The notes beneath the pieces are model-generated. The model searched no databases, was not told where the DNA came from, and saw nothing but the letters and a program-made list of their open reading frames with translations. Both the position numbers and the translations under genes were made by a program. A stretch of 64,000 bases of DNA from Cellulomonas xiejunii (GTDB taxonomy: Bacteria > Actinomycetota > Actinomycetes > Actinomycetales > Cellulomonadaceae): assembly GCF_024508315.1 (NCBI RefSeq), contig NZ_CP101987.1, positions 1,736,001 through 1,800,000 on the forward strand. The letters are read 5' to 3'. How positions within the stretch are numbered: the stretch's first letter is position 1; every line of letters starts with the position of its first letter. Of the stretch, positions 1-9,082 are shown one piece after another.

Positions 1-564
1 ATGGCGATCTCGTCGCCGCTGCTCGAGGCGAGCATCGACGGCGCGCACGGCGTCCTGCTGTCGATCCAGGGCGGGTCCGACCTGGGTCTGTTCGAGATCA
101 ACGAGGCCGCGCGCCTCGTGCAGGAGGCCGCGCACGCCGAGGCCAACATCATCTTCGGTGCGGTCATCGACGACGCGCTCGGCGACGAGGTCCGGGTCAC
201 GGTCATCGCCGCCGGATTCGACAACGGCGGTCCGGTGGTCCGTCGGGACGCGCGCGCGCTCGGCCAGGTGAGCGGGGCGACGGCTCGCCAGGTGCCCGCG
301 GTGGCGCCCGTGACGGCCCTGCCGAGCGCCTCCTCGGTGCCCACGCCGCGTCCGGTCCACGCCCCTGACGAGGACCTGGTCCCCGTGGGTACGGTCCGCA
401 CCGCCGGTCGCCCGGGGGAGGCCCCGCGTCCCGAGGTGCCGGCGTTCCTCTCCTCGCAGGGCGAGCCCGCCCCCGCCACCGGACCGCTCGAGGTGCCGCG
501 GGTGCTCGCCGAGGAGACCCGGCGCGACCGTGACGAGCTCGACGTGCCGGACTTCCTCAAGTAG
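1..564 (+). CDS. ftsZ: Cell division protein FtsZ, C-terminal part (5' end outside window)
   Basis: Tubulin-like GTPase that forms the cytokinetic Z-ring. Only the last 187 codons are present; the ATG at base 1 is an internal methionine, since the GTPase domain lies upstream of the window. What is visible is the C-terminal tubulin-like subdomain (about residues 1-78 of the fragment, with the highly conserved stretch around GVLLSIQGGSDLGLFEINEA), then a Pro/Ala/Val-rich linker of about 90 residues, then the conserved C-terminal peptide DELDVPDFLK. That peptide is the usual docking site for SepF and other FtsZ partners, and sepF lies 1 kb downstream. pgeF begins 5 nt after the stop, so the two are probably co-transcribed. 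Identity is very secure. Confidence 0.97.
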   Translation: MAISSPLLEASIDGAHGVLLSIQGGSDLGLFEINEAARLVQEAAHAEANIIFGAVIDDALGDEVRVTVIAAGFDNGGPVVRRDARALGQVSGATARQVPAVAPVTALPSASSVPTPRPVHAPDEDLVPVGTVRTAGRPGEAPRPEVPAFLSSQGEPAPATGPLEVPRVLAEETRRDRDELDVPDFLK

Positions 565-569
565 GACGC

Positions 570-1361
570 GTGCAGGAGCGCCCGGGGCCGCTCGACGACG
601 TTCCTCTCCACGTCGTCGGGCTCGGCCCCGGCGTGCTCGCGGGGTTCACGTCCCGTGCGGGTGGGACCTCCGTGGGGCCGTGGCGCGGTCTCGACCTCGG
701 CCTGCAGGTGGGTGACGACCCGGACGCGGTGACGGCGCACCGGCGTGCGCTCGAGCACCGCGTGGGTGTGCGGGTCGTGTTCGCGACGCAGGTCCACGGT
801 GCCCGTGTGGTGCGGGTCCCGCAGGAGGTGGTCGACGGCACACGGGCGGACGGCCTCGTGACACGGTCGGCCGACGTCGCGGTCGCGGTGTACGTCGCGG
901 ACTGCGCACCCGTCCTGCTCGCCGACCCCGTCGCGCGCGTCGTCGCAGCCGCGCACGCGGGACGCCAGGGCCTGGTCGCCGGCGTGCTGCAGGCCACGGT
1001 CGACGCGATGGTGCGTGACGGCGCCGACCCGGCACGCGTCGCCGCAGCGATCGGGCCGTGCATCGCGGGTACGTCCTACGAGGTCCCGGCGGCGATGCGT
1101 GACGAGGTCGCCGCCGTCGTGCCCGAGGCCGCGTGCCTCACCCCGGCAGGGACGCCCGCGGTCGACCTCGCCGCCGGCGTGCGCGCCGTCCTCCTGCGCT
1201 GCGGGCTCGCGCCGTCCGCGGTCCACGTGGACGGGCGTGACACGTACCGCGACGCCGCGCTCTACTCGCACCGGCGCGCGGTGCACGACGGGATCGGTGC
1301 GACCGGCCGGTTCGCCGGGGTCGTGCGGCTGCTCGACACCCCGGGCGTGGCGAGCGGGTGA
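570..1361 (+). CDS. pgeF: PgeF/YfiH family (DUF152) purine nucleoside phosphorylase-like, multicopper-oxidase-type protein
   Basis: 263 residues, GTG start 5 nt after ftsZ. The family (YfiH, YlmD, human LACC1) has been described as polyphenol oxidase, as a peptidoglycan editing factor and as a purine nucleoside phosphorylase/adenosine deaminase. The metal site residues are visible: H76 (QVHG), C112 (VADCAP) and H129 (AAHAGRQG). The last motif normally reads HAGWRG, so the Trp is missing here. Genes between ftsZ and sepF in Actinobacteria are often pgeF followed by the PLP protein yggS; here yggS is absent and 188 bp of non-coding DNA follow. Which activity matters in the cell is not settled by sequence. 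Confidence 0.9.
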   Translation: MQERPGPLDDVPLHVVGLGPGVLAGFTSRAGGTSVGPWRGLDLGLQVGDDPDAVTAHRRALEHRVGVRVVFATQVHGARVVRVPQEVVDGTRADGLVTRSADVAVAVYVADCAPVLLADPVARVVAAAHAGRQGLVAGVLQATVDAMVRDGADPARVAAAIGPCIAGTSYEVPAAMRDEVAAVVPEAACLTPAGTPAVDLAAGVRAVLLRCGLAPSAVHVDGRDTYRDAALYSHRRAVHDGIGATGRFAGVVRLLDTPGVASG

Positions 1362-1366
1362 GGTCG

Positions 1367-1395
1367 CGACACGCTCGCGACACGCCCGCGTGTCG
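1367..1395 (+). terminator. Possible stem-loop after pgeF
   Basis: CGACACGC at 1367-1374 can pair with GCGTGTCG at 1388-1395 (8 bp, 13-nt loop). A second copy of CGACACGC at 1378-1385 competes for the same arm. There is no U-tract. This is a weak call; it might equally be a repeat with no function. Confidence 0.3.
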
Positions 1396-1549
1396 GCGGG
1401 CCGCTGCTGCCACCCGTTGCTAGCGTGACCAGCGCTGGGACGTTTCGACACCACTCCCGCACCGCACCGGCACCGGCCGGACCGGCGGTGCCCGGGTGGT
1501 CAGGCGGGCCGCACGAGTCGGGGAGGCCCGGCGGATGGGAGACGACGCG

Positions 1550-2029
1550 ATGGCCGGAGCGCTGCGCAAGACGATGCTGTACCTCGGCCTGGCCGACGAC
1601 CGGTCCGACCACGAGGAGTACCTCGAGGAGTACGAGGAGGCGGAGGTCGCCGTGCCGGAGGACACCTACGAGGCACAGGTGATGCCGCTGCACCGCACAC
1701 CGCGTGTGCAGGCGGCGCCCGCCCCGCGTGAGGCGGGCGACCTGCGCCGCATCACCACCATCCACCCGCGGTCGTACAACGACGCCCGCAAGATCGGCGA
1801 GGCCTTCCGTGAGGGCACGCCCGTGATCATGAACCTGACCGACATGGACGACGCGGACGCCAAGCGTCTCGTCGACTTCTCGGCGGGCCTGATCTTCGGG
1901 CTGCACGGTGCGATCGAGCGTGTGACGAGCAAGGTGTTCCTGCTCTCGCCCGCGCACGTCGAGCTCGCGGGCGACGCCACGACCTCCCCGGAGCCGGCGG
2001 CACGCTCCGGCTTCTACAACCAGAGCTGA
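1550..2029 (+). CDS. sepF: Cell division protein SepF
   Basis: Membrane-binding FtsZ anchor, essential in actinobacteria that lack FtsA. With ATG 1550 the protein is 159 residues: an N-terminal amphipathic membrane-targeting helix ([14 protein letters not shown]), an acidic linker rich in Glu/Tyr, then the conserved SepF core (about 65-145) with the [12 protein letters not shown] and [11 protein letters not shown] stretches, ending in SGFYNQS. ATG 1550 is preferred over ATG 1535 because GGGAG at 1537-1541 sits 8 nt upstream and because actinobacterial SepF proteins begin with this helix. yggT follows after 3 nt. A TAGCGT at 1421-1426 is a possible -10 for this group. Confidence 0.95.
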   Translation: MAGALRKTMLYLGLADDRSDHEEYLEEYEEAEVAVPEDTYEAQVMPLHRTPRVQAAPAPREAGDLRRITTIHPRSYNDARKIGEAFREGTPVIMNLTDMDDADAKRLVDFSAGLIFGLHGAIERVTSKVFLLSPAHVELAGDATTSPEPAARSGFYNQS

Positions 2030-2032
2030 CGC

Positions 2033-2317
2033 GTGGACCTGATCCGCAGCCTGCTGTACCTGGTCGTCCTCGTCTTCTTCCTGCTGCTGCTCGTGCGCCT
2101 CGTGCTGGACTGGGTCCAGTTCTTCGCACGGGAGTGGCGCCCGTCGGGGTTCGCCCTCGTGGTGGCCGAGGTCACGTACTCCGTGACCGACCCGCCGCTG
2201 CGCCTCCTGCGCAGGTTCCTGCCACCGCTGACGCTCGGGTCGGTCCGGCTCGACCTGGCCTTCCTGGTCCTGGCGCTGGTCTGCTCCCTGCTGCTGAACG
2301 TGCTCGGAGGCGTGTGA
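2033..2317 (+). CDS. yggT: YggT/YlmG family membrane protein
   Basis: Small 94-residue integral membrane protein of the YggT family, regularly encoded between sepF and divIVA in Gram-positive division clusters. Two hydrophobic segments are clear: residues 5-27 (LLYLVVLVFFLLLLVRLVLDW) and 74-92, separated by the family core with the TDPPLRLLRRFLPP motif. GTG start 3 nt after the sepF stop, so translation is probably coupled. Molecular role is poorly defined; related proteins affect nucleoid and septum distribution or osmotic response. Confidence 0.9.
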   Translation: MDLIRSLLYLVVLVFFLLLLVRLVLDWVQFFAREWRPSGFALVVAEVTYSVTDPPLRLLRRFLPPLTLGSVRLDLAFLVLALVCSLLLNVLGGV

Positions 2318-2486
2318 GCGCCCCCGCGACACGCCGCCGCGCACGCCTTGTGACACCGGGCGCGGCACCCTCCACAGGAGTGCCGGGGGGCGTGCGTCGC
2401 CCGGATTCTCCGCTACCGTGGCCCGAGGCGGTCGGTGGACTGACTGCCGCCCGCCAGAGCCAGTACGACCGACAGAGGTGACGACG

Positions 2487-3179
2487 ATGGCACTGCTCAC
2501 CGCAGACGACGTCCTGAACAAGAAGTTCCAGGCGACGAAGTTCCGGGAAGGGTACGACCAGGACGAGGTCGACGACTTCCTGGACGAGGTCGTCAACACC
2601 CTGCGGGACGTCCAGGGCGAGAACGAGGACCTCAAGACGAAGCTGGCCGCTGCCGAGCGCCGGATCGCCGAGCTCAGCCGGGCGGGCGCGCAGCAGGCAG
2701 CACCTGCGCCGAAGCCGGAGCCCGTGCCCGAGCCCACCCCGCCCCCGGCACCGGTGCAGGCGGCGCCGACCCCCGTGCCCGCGATGGCGCAGCCGCCCGT
2801 CCAGTCGGTGTCCGCGCCGGTGCGTGGCAACGAGCCCGAGTCGGCCACCGGCATGCTGGCGCTCGCGCAGAAGCTCCACGACGACTACGTGCGCAGCGGC
2901 CAGGAGGAGTCGGACCGCCTCATCAACGAGGCGAAGACCCGCGCCAATCGCATCGTCCGTGAGGCCGAGGAGACGTCGCAGCGCACGCTCGGGCAGCTCG
3001 AGCAGGAGCGCTCGCTGCTGGAGCGCAAGATCGACGAGCTGCGCGTCTTCGAGCGGGACTACCGCACGCGGCTCAAGAGCTACCTCGAGAACCTGCTCGG
3101 CGACCTGGAGAACCGCGGCAACGCGCTGCCGCCCCGCTCGGGCCAGGGCCAGCAGATGCCGGAGAGCCAGAGCATCTGA
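2487..3179 (+). CDS. wag31: DivIVA/Wag31 polar growth scaffold
   Basis: 230-residue coiled-coil protein that marks cell poles and septa and organises peptidoglycan synthesis in Actinobacteria. ATG 2487 is preceded by AGAGGTG (2474-2480). Residues 1-60 are the DivIVA membrane-binding domain (LTADDVLNKKFQATKF...GYDQDEVDDFLDEV), followed by a short coiled coil, a Pro/Ala/Val-rich linker (about 70-115), and a second coiled coil (about 125-210) with the characteristic segment EESDRLINEAKTRANRIV. It has its own upstream region (2318-2486) with TACCGT at 2414-2419 as a plausible -10. A strong stem-loop follows. Confidence 0.96.
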   Translation: MALLTADDVLNKKFQATKFREGYDQDEVDDFLDEVVNTLRDVQGENEDLKTKLAAAERRIAELSRAGAQQAAPAPKPEPVPEPTPPPAPVQAAPTPVPAMAQPPVQSVSAPVRGNEPESATGMLALAQKLHDDYVRSGQEESDRLINEAKTRANRIVREAEETSQRTLGQLEQERSLLERKIDELRVFERDYRTRLKSYLENLLGDLENRGNALPPRSGQGQQMPESQSI

Positions 3180-3186
3180 TCGACCT

Positions 3187-3224
3187 GACGCCGCCGGGGA
3201 CGCGTGCCCGTCCCCGGCGGCGTC
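3187..3224 (+). terminator. Perfect stem-loop terminator after wag31
   Basis: 16-bp perfect inverted repeat: arm 3187-3202 (GACGCCGCCGGGGACG), 6-nt loop, arm 3209-3224. It begins 7 nt after the wag31 stop. No U-tract, as is usual for actinobacterial terminators. Confidence 0.85.
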
Positions 3225-3359
3225 GTCGTGCCTCGGCGCAGGGTGCACCCCGACGGCTCAGCCGGTCCGGGGGCCCGGGTCACCCCCCTCGATGCCCCTG
3301 CGGGCGGCCGTGCTGGTCGTCGCGGCGTGTCGCGCTCCGGCGGCGCCCGACTCGTGCTG

Positions 3360-3388
3360 TTGTGCCCGGGCCCAGACGCGCATAAAGT
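3360..3388 (+). promoter_or_regulatory. Promoter of the DksA-like gene
   Basis: TTGTGC (3360-3365), 17-nt spacer, TAAAGT (3383-3388). This is a good match to the vegetative sigma-factor consensus and lies 27 nt before the GTG start, leaving room for the GGGGGG ribosome-binding run at 3404-3409. Confidence 0.6.
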
Positions 3389-3415
3389 CGCGGCACTCGA
3401 GACGGGGGGAACGTC

Positions 3416-3874
3416 GTGAGACTGAACAATGCTGTGAGCACACTGACGATGGGGTCCGACGAGCAGCGGGACACACTGATAGGGCTTCTGCCGGTACGTG
3501 ACGGCGAGGAACCGTGGACCCGCGGCGAGATCGACGAGGTTGCCGGTGACCTCGCGGCTGACCGTGAAAGGCTCGCTGCTGAGCTGATCGCGGCCGATGC
3601 CGAGCTGTCCGACCTGCTGCGCAACTCCGGCGATGGTGCCGGGGACGACCAGGCGGACTCCGGCTCGTCCGCGCTGGAACGTGAGCACGAGCTCACGCTC
3701 GTCAACAACACGCGCGACCTGCTGGACCAGACCGTGCACGCGCTCGACCGCCTGGCGGCGGGCACGTTCGGTGCCTGCGAGTCCTGCGGGCAGGCCATCG
3801 GCAAGGCACGCCTGCAGGCGTTCCCGCGCGCGATGCTGTGCGTGGCCTGCAAGCAGCGGGAGGAGCGACGCTGA
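3416..3874 (+). CDS. TraR/DksA-type C4 zinc-finger protein
   Basis: 152 residues, GTG start with a G-rich Shine-Dalgarno 6 nt upstream. The C-terminal zinc finger is C121-x2-C124-x17-C142-x2-C145 (CESCGQAIGKARLQAF...CVACK), the signature of DksA/TraR proteins that insert into the RNA polymerase secondary channel. The N-terminal half is predicted helical (residues 35-70 and 87-115) but shorter than in E. coli DksA, and I do not see the DxxDxA tip motif. Relatives adjacent to lspA are common in Actinobacteria and of unproven function. It may be a transcription modulator, or simply a zinc-binding homologue. Confidence 0.85.
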   Translation: MRLNNAVSTLTMGSDEQRDTLIGLLPVRDGEEPWTRGEIDEVAGDLAADRERLAAELIAADAELSDLLRNSGDGAGDDQADSGSSALEREHELTLVNNTRDLLDQTVHALDRLAAGTFGACESCGQAIGKARLQAFPRAMLCVACKQREERR

Positions 3875-3882
3875 GGCGCCCG

Positions 3883-3888
3883 TAGACT
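3883..3888 (+). promoter_or_regulatory. Leaderless -10 element of lspA (TAGACT)
   Basis: TAGACT lies 6 nt before the lspA GTG, so transcription would begin on the start codon. No Shine-Dalgarno is visible. Confidence 0.55.
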
Positions 3889-3894
3889 CCTGCA

Positions 3895-4548
3895 GTGCCC
3901 ACGACGGACGACGACACGACCCTGCCCGACGAGTACGAGCGGGCCGACGGGTCGGCCGCGGACGGCGATGCGCCGGGGGTCGACCCCCCACCCGGGGTCG
4001 ACCCCCGGCGTCGTCGTGCGCTGCTGCGCCTCTTCACCGTGGTCACCGCCGTGGTGCTGCTGGTGGACCAGCTCACGAAGGTGTGGGCCGTGGCCGCCCT
4101 GGAGCCGGGCGTGCGCCGCCCGTTGGTGGGTGAGCTCTTCGGCCTCCAGCTGATCCGCAACGACGGTGCGGCGCTGAGCATCGCCAGCGGCATGACGTGG
4201 GTGCTCAGCCTGGTCGCGACGGCGGTCGTCGTCGTCATCGTGCGGGTGTCGCGCCGCCTCGGGTCGCGCGGGTGGGCCGTCGCGCTCGGGCTCCTGCTCG
4301 GTGGGGCCCTCGGCAACCTCGTCGACCGCATGGTGCGCGAACCGGGCCCGCTGCACGGCCACGTCATCGACTTCCTCGCGTACTGGCGGCTGTTCATCGG
4401 CAACGTGGCCGACATCGCCATCGTCGTCGCGGCCGTGCTGGTGGTGTGGCTCACCGCTCGCGGCATCCACGTCGACGGCACGCGGGACGACCGGCACCAC
4501 GACGAGGACCCTGCGGAGCCGGACGACGCCACGGATGGTGCCCGGTGA
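3895..4548 (+). CDS. lspA: Lipoprotein signal peptidase II
   Basis: Aspartyl protease of the inner membrane that removes the signal peptide from diacylglyceryl-prolipoproteins; the window itself encodes at least two lipoproteins as candidate substrates. 217 residues: acidic/Pro-rich N-terminal extension of about 38 residues not needed for the fold, then four hydrophobic segments. Family motifs: VDQLTK (58-62), RNDGAALS (88-95), GNLVDR with D144, HVIDF (156-160) and NVAD with D173. D144 and D173 are the predicted catalytic pair. The start GTG 3895 follows a TAGACT -10 by 6 nt. The stop overlaps the rluD GTG by 4 nt (GTGA). Confidence 0.95.
   Translation: MPTTDDDTTLPDEYERADGSAADGDAPGVDPPPGVDPRRRRALLRLFTVVTAVVLLVDQLTKVWAVAALEPGVRRPLVGELFGLQLIRNDGAALSIASGMTWVLSLVATAVVVVIVRVSRRLGSRGWAVALGLLLGGALGNLVDRMVREPGPLHGHVIDFLAYWRLFIGNVADIAIVVAAVLVVWLTARGIHVDGTRDDRHHDEDPAEPDDATDGAR
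3975..4007. repeat. Tandem self-palindromes inside the 5' end of lspA
   Basis: Two adjacent palindromes, 14 nt at 3975-3988 and GGGGTCGACCCC at 3994-4005, encode the repeated GVDP in [10 protein letters not shown]. They lie 80-110 nt downstream of the leaderless start and would fold strongly in the mRNA. Confidence 0.6.
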
Positions 4549-5480
4549 GCGGGGTGCGCGCCTTGCCGGTGCCCGACGGTCTGGCGGGGGAGCGCGTGGA
4601 CGCCGCTCTGGCGCGTCTCCTCGGTCTCTCGCGCACGCGTGCGGCCGAGCTGGCGGCCGAGGGCTGCGTGCGCGTCGACGGCCGGCCGGTGGGCAAGTCG
4701 GACCGGCTCGTCGCCGGCGCCTACCTCGAGGTCGACCTGTCGACGCCCGAGCCGGCCGCCCCAGTGGTGGTCCCCGAGCCGGTGCCCGGCATGCGCATCG
4801 TCCACGACGACGAGGACGTGGTGGTCATCGACAAGCCCGTCGGCGTCGCGGCACACCCGTCACCGGGGTGGACCGGCCCGACGGTGGTCGGCGCGCTCGC
4901 GGCGACCGGTTACCGGATCTCGACGTCCGGTGCGGCCGAGCGGCAGGGCATCGTGCACCGGCTGGACGCGGGGACGTCGGGTCTCATGGTCGTCGCGAAG
5001 AGCGAGCACGCGTACACGGTGCTCAAGCGCGCGTTCAAGGAGCGCACGGTCGAGAAGGTCTACCACGCGCTCGCGCAGGGCCACCCGTCGCCGACGACGG
5101 GCACGATCGACGCGCCGATCGGACGCCACCCCTCGTCGGACTGGAAGTTCGCCGTCGTCGCGGACGGCAAGCCGTCCATCACGCACTACGAGGTCCTGGA
5201 GATGCTGCCGGGTGCCTCGCTGGTCGAGGTGCACCTCGAGACGGGCCGCACGCACCAGATCCGGGTGCACTTCGCGGCGCTGCGGCACAGCCTCGTGGGG
5301 GACCTCACGTACGGGGCGGACCCGGTGCTCGCGGCACGGCTCGGCGTGACGCGGCAGTGGCTGCACGCGGTGCGCCTCGGCTTCGAGCACCCCGGGACGG
5401 GGCAGTGGTTCGAGGCGACGAGCGAGTACCCGGCCGACCTCGTCGCGGGCCTCGAGACGCTCCGGGGCGAGTACTCCTGA
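4545..5480 (+). CDS. rluD: 23S rRNA pseudouridine synthase, RluD family
   Basis: 311 residues. Isomerises uridines in 23S rRNA (positions 1911/1915/1917 in E. coli RluD; the exact target here is inference). N-terminal S4 RNA-binding domain (about 10-65), then the RsuA/RluA catalytic domain with the invariant [10 protein letters not shown] motif, catalytic D141, and the RTHQIRVH motif near residue 230. The GTG start at 4545 overlaps the lspA stop. lspA-rluD pairing is widely conserved in Actinobacteria and Firmicutes, so the two are probably translated together. Confidence 0.93.
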   Translation: MSGVRALPVPDGLAGERVDAALARLLGLSRTRAAELAAEGCVRVDGRPVGKSDRLVAGAYLEVDLSTPEPAAPVVVPEPVPGMRIVHDDEDVVVIDKPVGVAAHPSPGWTGPTVVGALAATGYRISTSGAAERQGIVHRLDAGTSGLMVVAKSEHAYTVLKRAFKERTVEKVYHALAQGHPSPTTGTIDAPIGRHPSSDWKFAVVADGKPSITHYEVLEMLPGASLVEVHLETGRTHQIRVHFAALRHSLVGDLTYGADPVLAARLGVTRQWLHAVRLGFEHPGTGQWFEATSEYPADLVAGLETLRGEYS

Positions 5481-5497
5481 GCGTCGGCGGGGCGACG

Positions 5498-5503
5498 TAG
5501 GAT
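5498..5503 (+). promoter_or_regulatory. Leaderless -10 element of dnaE (TAGGAT)
   Basis: TAGGAT is 7 nt before the dnaE ATG at 5511, with no Shine-Dalgarno between. Confidence 0.55.
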
Positions 5504-5510
5504 CGCCCGC

Positions 5511-8500
5511 ATGGCTGCTGGAGGATCCCCGGACCCGTCCTTCGTCCACCTCCACGTGCACAGCGAGTACTCGATGCTCGACGGCGCGGCGCGCATCGGC
5601 GAGATGCTCGACGAAGCCGCACGCCTGGGGCAGACGGCGATGGCGATCACCGACCACGGGTACCTGTTCGGTGCGTTCGAGTTCTGGCAGAAGGCGACCG
5701 ACCGCGGCATCAAGCCGATCATCGGCGTCGAGGCGTACGTCACACCGGGGACCAGCCGGTTCGACCAGAACCGCGTGCGCTGGGGTGAGGCGCACCAGGC
5801 TGCCGACGACGTCTCGGCGCGCGGTGCCTACACGCACCTGACGCTGCTGAGCCGGACCACCGAGGGCATGCACAACCTCTTCCGGATGGGGTCGCTGGCC
5901 TCGATCGAGGGGCAGATGGGCAAGTGGCCCCGGATGGACCGCGAGCTGCTGTCCCGGTACTCCGAGGGCATGATCGCGACGAGCGGGTGCCCCTCGGGCG
6001 AGATCCAGACGCGGCTGCGTCTGGGGCACTACGACGAGGCCGTGCGCGCCGCAGGCGAGCTGCAGGACATCTTCGGCAAGGACTACTTCTACGTCGAGGT
6101 CATGGACCACGGGCTCGACATCGAGCGGCGTGTGATCAAGGATCTGCTGCGCGTCGCCGAGAGCATCGGGGCTCCGCTCGTCGCGACGAACGACCTGCAC
6201 TACACGCGTCAGGAGGACGCGCACGCGCACGAGGTCCTGCTCGCGGTGCAGTCCGGCTCGACGCTCGACGAGCCCACGAGCGACCAGGGCGGCTCGCGGT
6301 TCGCGTTCGGGGGGACCGGGTACTACGTGCAGTCGGCGGCCGAGATGCGTCGCACGTGGGCCGAGCTGCCCGAGGCGTGCGACAACACGGTGCTGATCGC
6401 CGAGCAGTGCGAGGTCAAGTTCAACACCGGCGCCAACTACATGCCCCGCTTCCCCGTCCCGGCTGGGGAGAACGAGGACTCGTGGTTCATCAAGGAGGTC
6501 GAGAACGGCCTCCTGCGGCGCTACCACGGCTCGATCCCCGACGCGGTGCGCAAGCAGGCGGACTACGAGACGGGCGTCATCACCCAGCTCGGTTTCTCGG
6601 GCTACTTCCTCGTGGTCGCCGACTTCATCAACTGGGCCAAGAAGCAGGGCATCCGGGTGGGTCCCGGTCGTGGCTCGGCCGCCGGCTCGATGGCGTCCTA
6701 CGCGGTCGGCATCACCGAGCTCGACCCGCTCGAGCACGGTCTGATCTTCGAACGGTTCCTCAACCCGGAGCGCGTGTCCTGGCCCGACGTCGACGTCGAC
6801 TTCGACGAGCGCCGGCGCGGCGAGGTCATCCGCTACGTGAGCGACAAGTACGGCGACGACCGCGTCTGCCAGATCGTCACCTACGGCACCATCAAGGCCA
6901 AGCAGGCGCTCAAGGACGCGTCCCGCGTGCTGGGCTTCCCGTTCGCCATGGGGGAGAAGCTCACCAAGGCGATGCCGCCGCCCGTCATGGGCAAGGACAT
7001 CCCGCTGTCCGGCATGTACGACCCGGAGCACCCGCGGTACGCGGAGGCCGACGAGTTCCGGCAGGTCGTCGCAGCGGACCCCGAGGCGCAGCGCGTGCTC
7101 GAGACCGCGCGCGGCCTGGAGAACCTCAAGCGCCAGTGGGGCGTCCACGCAGCCGGCGTCATCATGTCGAGCGAGCCGCTGCTCGACATCATCCCGATCA
7201 TGAAGCGCCCGCAGGACGGCGCGATCATCACGCAGTTCGACCAGCCCGCGTCCGAGGCGCTCGGGCTGATCAAGATGGACTTCCTGGGACTGCGCAACCT
7301 CACGATCCTCGACGACGCCCTCGAGAACATCGTGATGAACGGCAAGCCGGCGATCCTCATCGAGGAGGTCCCGCTCGACGACCCGGCGACGTACGAGCTG
7401 CTGGGCCGGGGCGACACGCTCGGTGTGTTCCAGCTCGACGGCGGGCCGATGCGCTCGCTCCTGCGCCAGATGCGCCCCGACAACTTCGAGGACATCTCCG
7501 CCGTCATCGCGCTGTACCGCCCGGGGCCGATGGGCATGAACTCGCACGTCAACTACGCGTTGCGGAAGAACGGCCTGCAGGAGATCGAGCCGATCCACCC
7601 CGAGCTGGTCGAGCCGCTCCAGGACGTCGTGGGCGTCACGCACGGGTTGATCGTCTACCAGGAGCAGGTGCAGAAGGCGGCGCAGGTGCTCGCCGGGTAC
7701 TCGCTCGGACAGGCCGACCTGCTGCGTCGCGCGATGGGCAAGAAGAAGCAGGAGGTGCTCGACAAGGAGTTCGTGCCCTTCCAGGCGGGCATGCGCGAGC
7801 GCGGGTATTCGGATGCCGCGATCCAGGCGGTGTGGGACGTCCTCGTGCCGTTCGCGGGGTACGCGTTCAACAAGGCGCACTCCGCGGCGTACGGCGTCGT
7901 GTCCTACTGGACGGCGTACCTCAAGGCGAACTACCCGACCGAGTACATGGCCGCGCTGCTCACGAGCGTGCGCGACGACAAGGACAAGTCGGCGTTGTAC
8001 CTCGGCGAGTGCCGGCACATGGGCATCACGGTGCTGCCGCCGGACGTGAACTCGTCGTCCGCGAACTTCACAGCGGTCGGTACCGACATCCGCTTCGGGC
8101 TCACGGCCGTGCGCAACGTCGGTGCGAACGTGGTGGACGCGATCGTGGCGGCCCGCGAGGAGAAGGGCGCGTTCACGTCGTTCACGGACTTCCTCGACAA
8201 GGTGCCGGCCGTCGTCTGCAACAAGCGCACCATCGAGTCGCTCATCAAGGCCGGCGCGTTCGACTCGTTGGGCCACCCGCGCCGCGCGCTGCTGCTGGTG
8301 CACGAGCAGGCGGTCGACGCGGTCATCGACGTCAAGCGCAAGGAGGCGACCGGCCAGTTCGACCTGTTCGCCGACCTGGCGGGGGAGGACGAGACCGGCT
8401 CAGGCATCGCGGTGACGATCCCCGACCTGCCGGACTGGGACAAGAAGCAGCGTCTGGCGTTCGAGCGCGAGATGCTCGGTCTGTACGTCTCGGACCACCC

Positions 8501-9074
8501 GCTGTCGGGGCTCGAGCACGTGCTGTCCGCGCAGGCCGACGTCTCGATCGCGACGCTCAACGCGGACACCGAGCGGCCGGACGGGTCGACGGTCGTGGTC
8601 GCAGGCCTCGTCACGAGCCTGCAGCGCAAGATGTCCAAGCAGGGCAACCCCTGGGCCGCGGTGACGCTGGAGGACATGGAGGGCTCCGTCGAGATCATGT
8701 TCTTCGGCGAGACCTACCTGGCGTACTCGACGGTGCTGGCCGAGGACGCCGTGCTCGTCGTGCGCGGCAGGGTGCGTCGTCGCGACGACACCATGCAGCT
8801 GCAGGCCATGGAGGTGTCCATCCCCGACACCTCGCAGGCCGCGGACTCGCCGGTCGTCGTGTCGCTCACCGAGGGACGCTGCACGCCGCCCGTGGTGGAC
8901 CGGTTGCGCGAGGTGCTCTCGACCCACCCCGGGGTCACGGAGGTCCACCTGCGCCTGACGAGCCCCGGCCGCGCGGTGGTCATGCGGCTCGAGGACGGTC
9001 TGCGCGTCGAGCGGTCACCCTCGCTGTTCGGTGACCTCAAGGCGCTGCTCGGCCCGAGCTGCCTGGCGTCCTGA
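5511..9074 (+). CDS. dnaE: DNA polymerase III alpha subunit (replicative DnaE1)
   Basis: 1187 residues, the usual length for actinobacterial DnaE1. It is the catalytic subunit of the replicative C-family polymerase. N-terminal PHP domain (about 8-290; HLHVHSEYSMLDG and ITDHGYL metal-binding motifs intact), polymerase core with GPGRGSAAGSM near 386-395 and the catalytic PDVDVDFDE motif (D426, D428), then GRAMGKKK..., the helix-hairpin-helix region (about 845-900), and an OB-fold (about 1000-1085). PHP metal ligands look preserved, consistent with proofreading by the PHP domain as shown for mycobacterial DnaE1. The gene stands alone behind its own leaderless promoter. Confidence 0.97.
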   Translation: MAAGGSPDPSFVHLHVHSEYSMLDGAARIGEMLDEAARLGQTAMAITDHGYLFGAFEFWQKATDRGIKPIIGVEAYVTPGTSRFDQNRVRWGEAHQAADDVSARGAYTHLTLLSRTTEGMHNLFRMGSLASIEGQMGKWPRMDRELLSRYSEGMIATSGCPSGEIQTRLRLGHYDEAVRAAGELQDIFGKDYFYVEVMDHGLDIERRVIKDLLRVAESIGAPLVATNDLHYTRQEDAHAHEVLLAVQSGSTLDEPTSDQGGSRFAFGGTGYYVQSAAEMRRTWAELPEACDNTVLIAEQCEVKFNTGANYMPRFPVPAGENEDSWFIKEVENGLLRRYHGSIPDAVRKQADYETGVITQLGFSGYFLVVADFINWAKKQGIRVGPGRGSAAGSMASYAVGITELDPLEHGLIFERFLNPERVSWPDVDVDFDERRRGEVIRYVSDKYGDDRVCQIVTYGTIKAKQALKDASRVLGFPFAMGEKLTKAMPPPVMGKDIPLSGMYDPEHPRYAEADEFRQVVAADPEAQRVLETARGLENLKRQWGVHAAGVIMSSEPLLDIIPIMKRPQDGAIITQFDQPASEALGLIKMDFLGLRNLTILDDALENIVMNGKPAILIEEVPLDDPATYELLGRGDTLGVFQLDGGPMRSLLRQMRPDNFEDISAVIALYRPGPMGMNSHVNYALRKNGLQEIEPIHPELVEPLQDVVGVTHGLIVYQEQVQKAAQVLAGYSLGQADLLRRAMGKKKQEVLDKEFVPFQAGMRERGYSDAAIQAVWDVLVPFAGYAFNKAHSAAYGVVSYWTAYLKANYPTEYMAALLTSVRDDKDKSALYLGECRHMGITVLPPDVNSSSANFTAVGTDIRFGLTAVRNVGANVVDAIVAAREEKGAFTSFTDFLDKVPAVVCNKRTIESLIKAGAFDSLGHPRRALLLVHEQAVDAVIDVKRKEATGQFDLFADLAGEDETGSGIAVTIPDLPDWDKKQRLAFEREMLGLYVSDHPLSGLEHVLSAQADVSIATLNADTERPDGSTVVVAGLVTSLQRKMSKQGNPWAAVTLEDMEGSVEIMFFGETYLAYSTVLAEDAVLVVRGRVRRRDDTMQLQAMEVSIPDTSQAADSPVVVSLTEGRCTPPVVDRLREVLSTHPGVTEVHLRLTSPGRAVVMRLEDGLRVERSPSLFGDLKALLGPSCLAS

Positions 9075-9082
9075 GCGGCGCG

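Noticed and set aside
4860..8303. A 1147-codon open frame on the minus strand, opposite rluD and dnaE
   Set aside because: At this GC content, antisense frames opposite real genes stay open; its product is Arg/Val/His-rich with no domain, and dnaE is certain.
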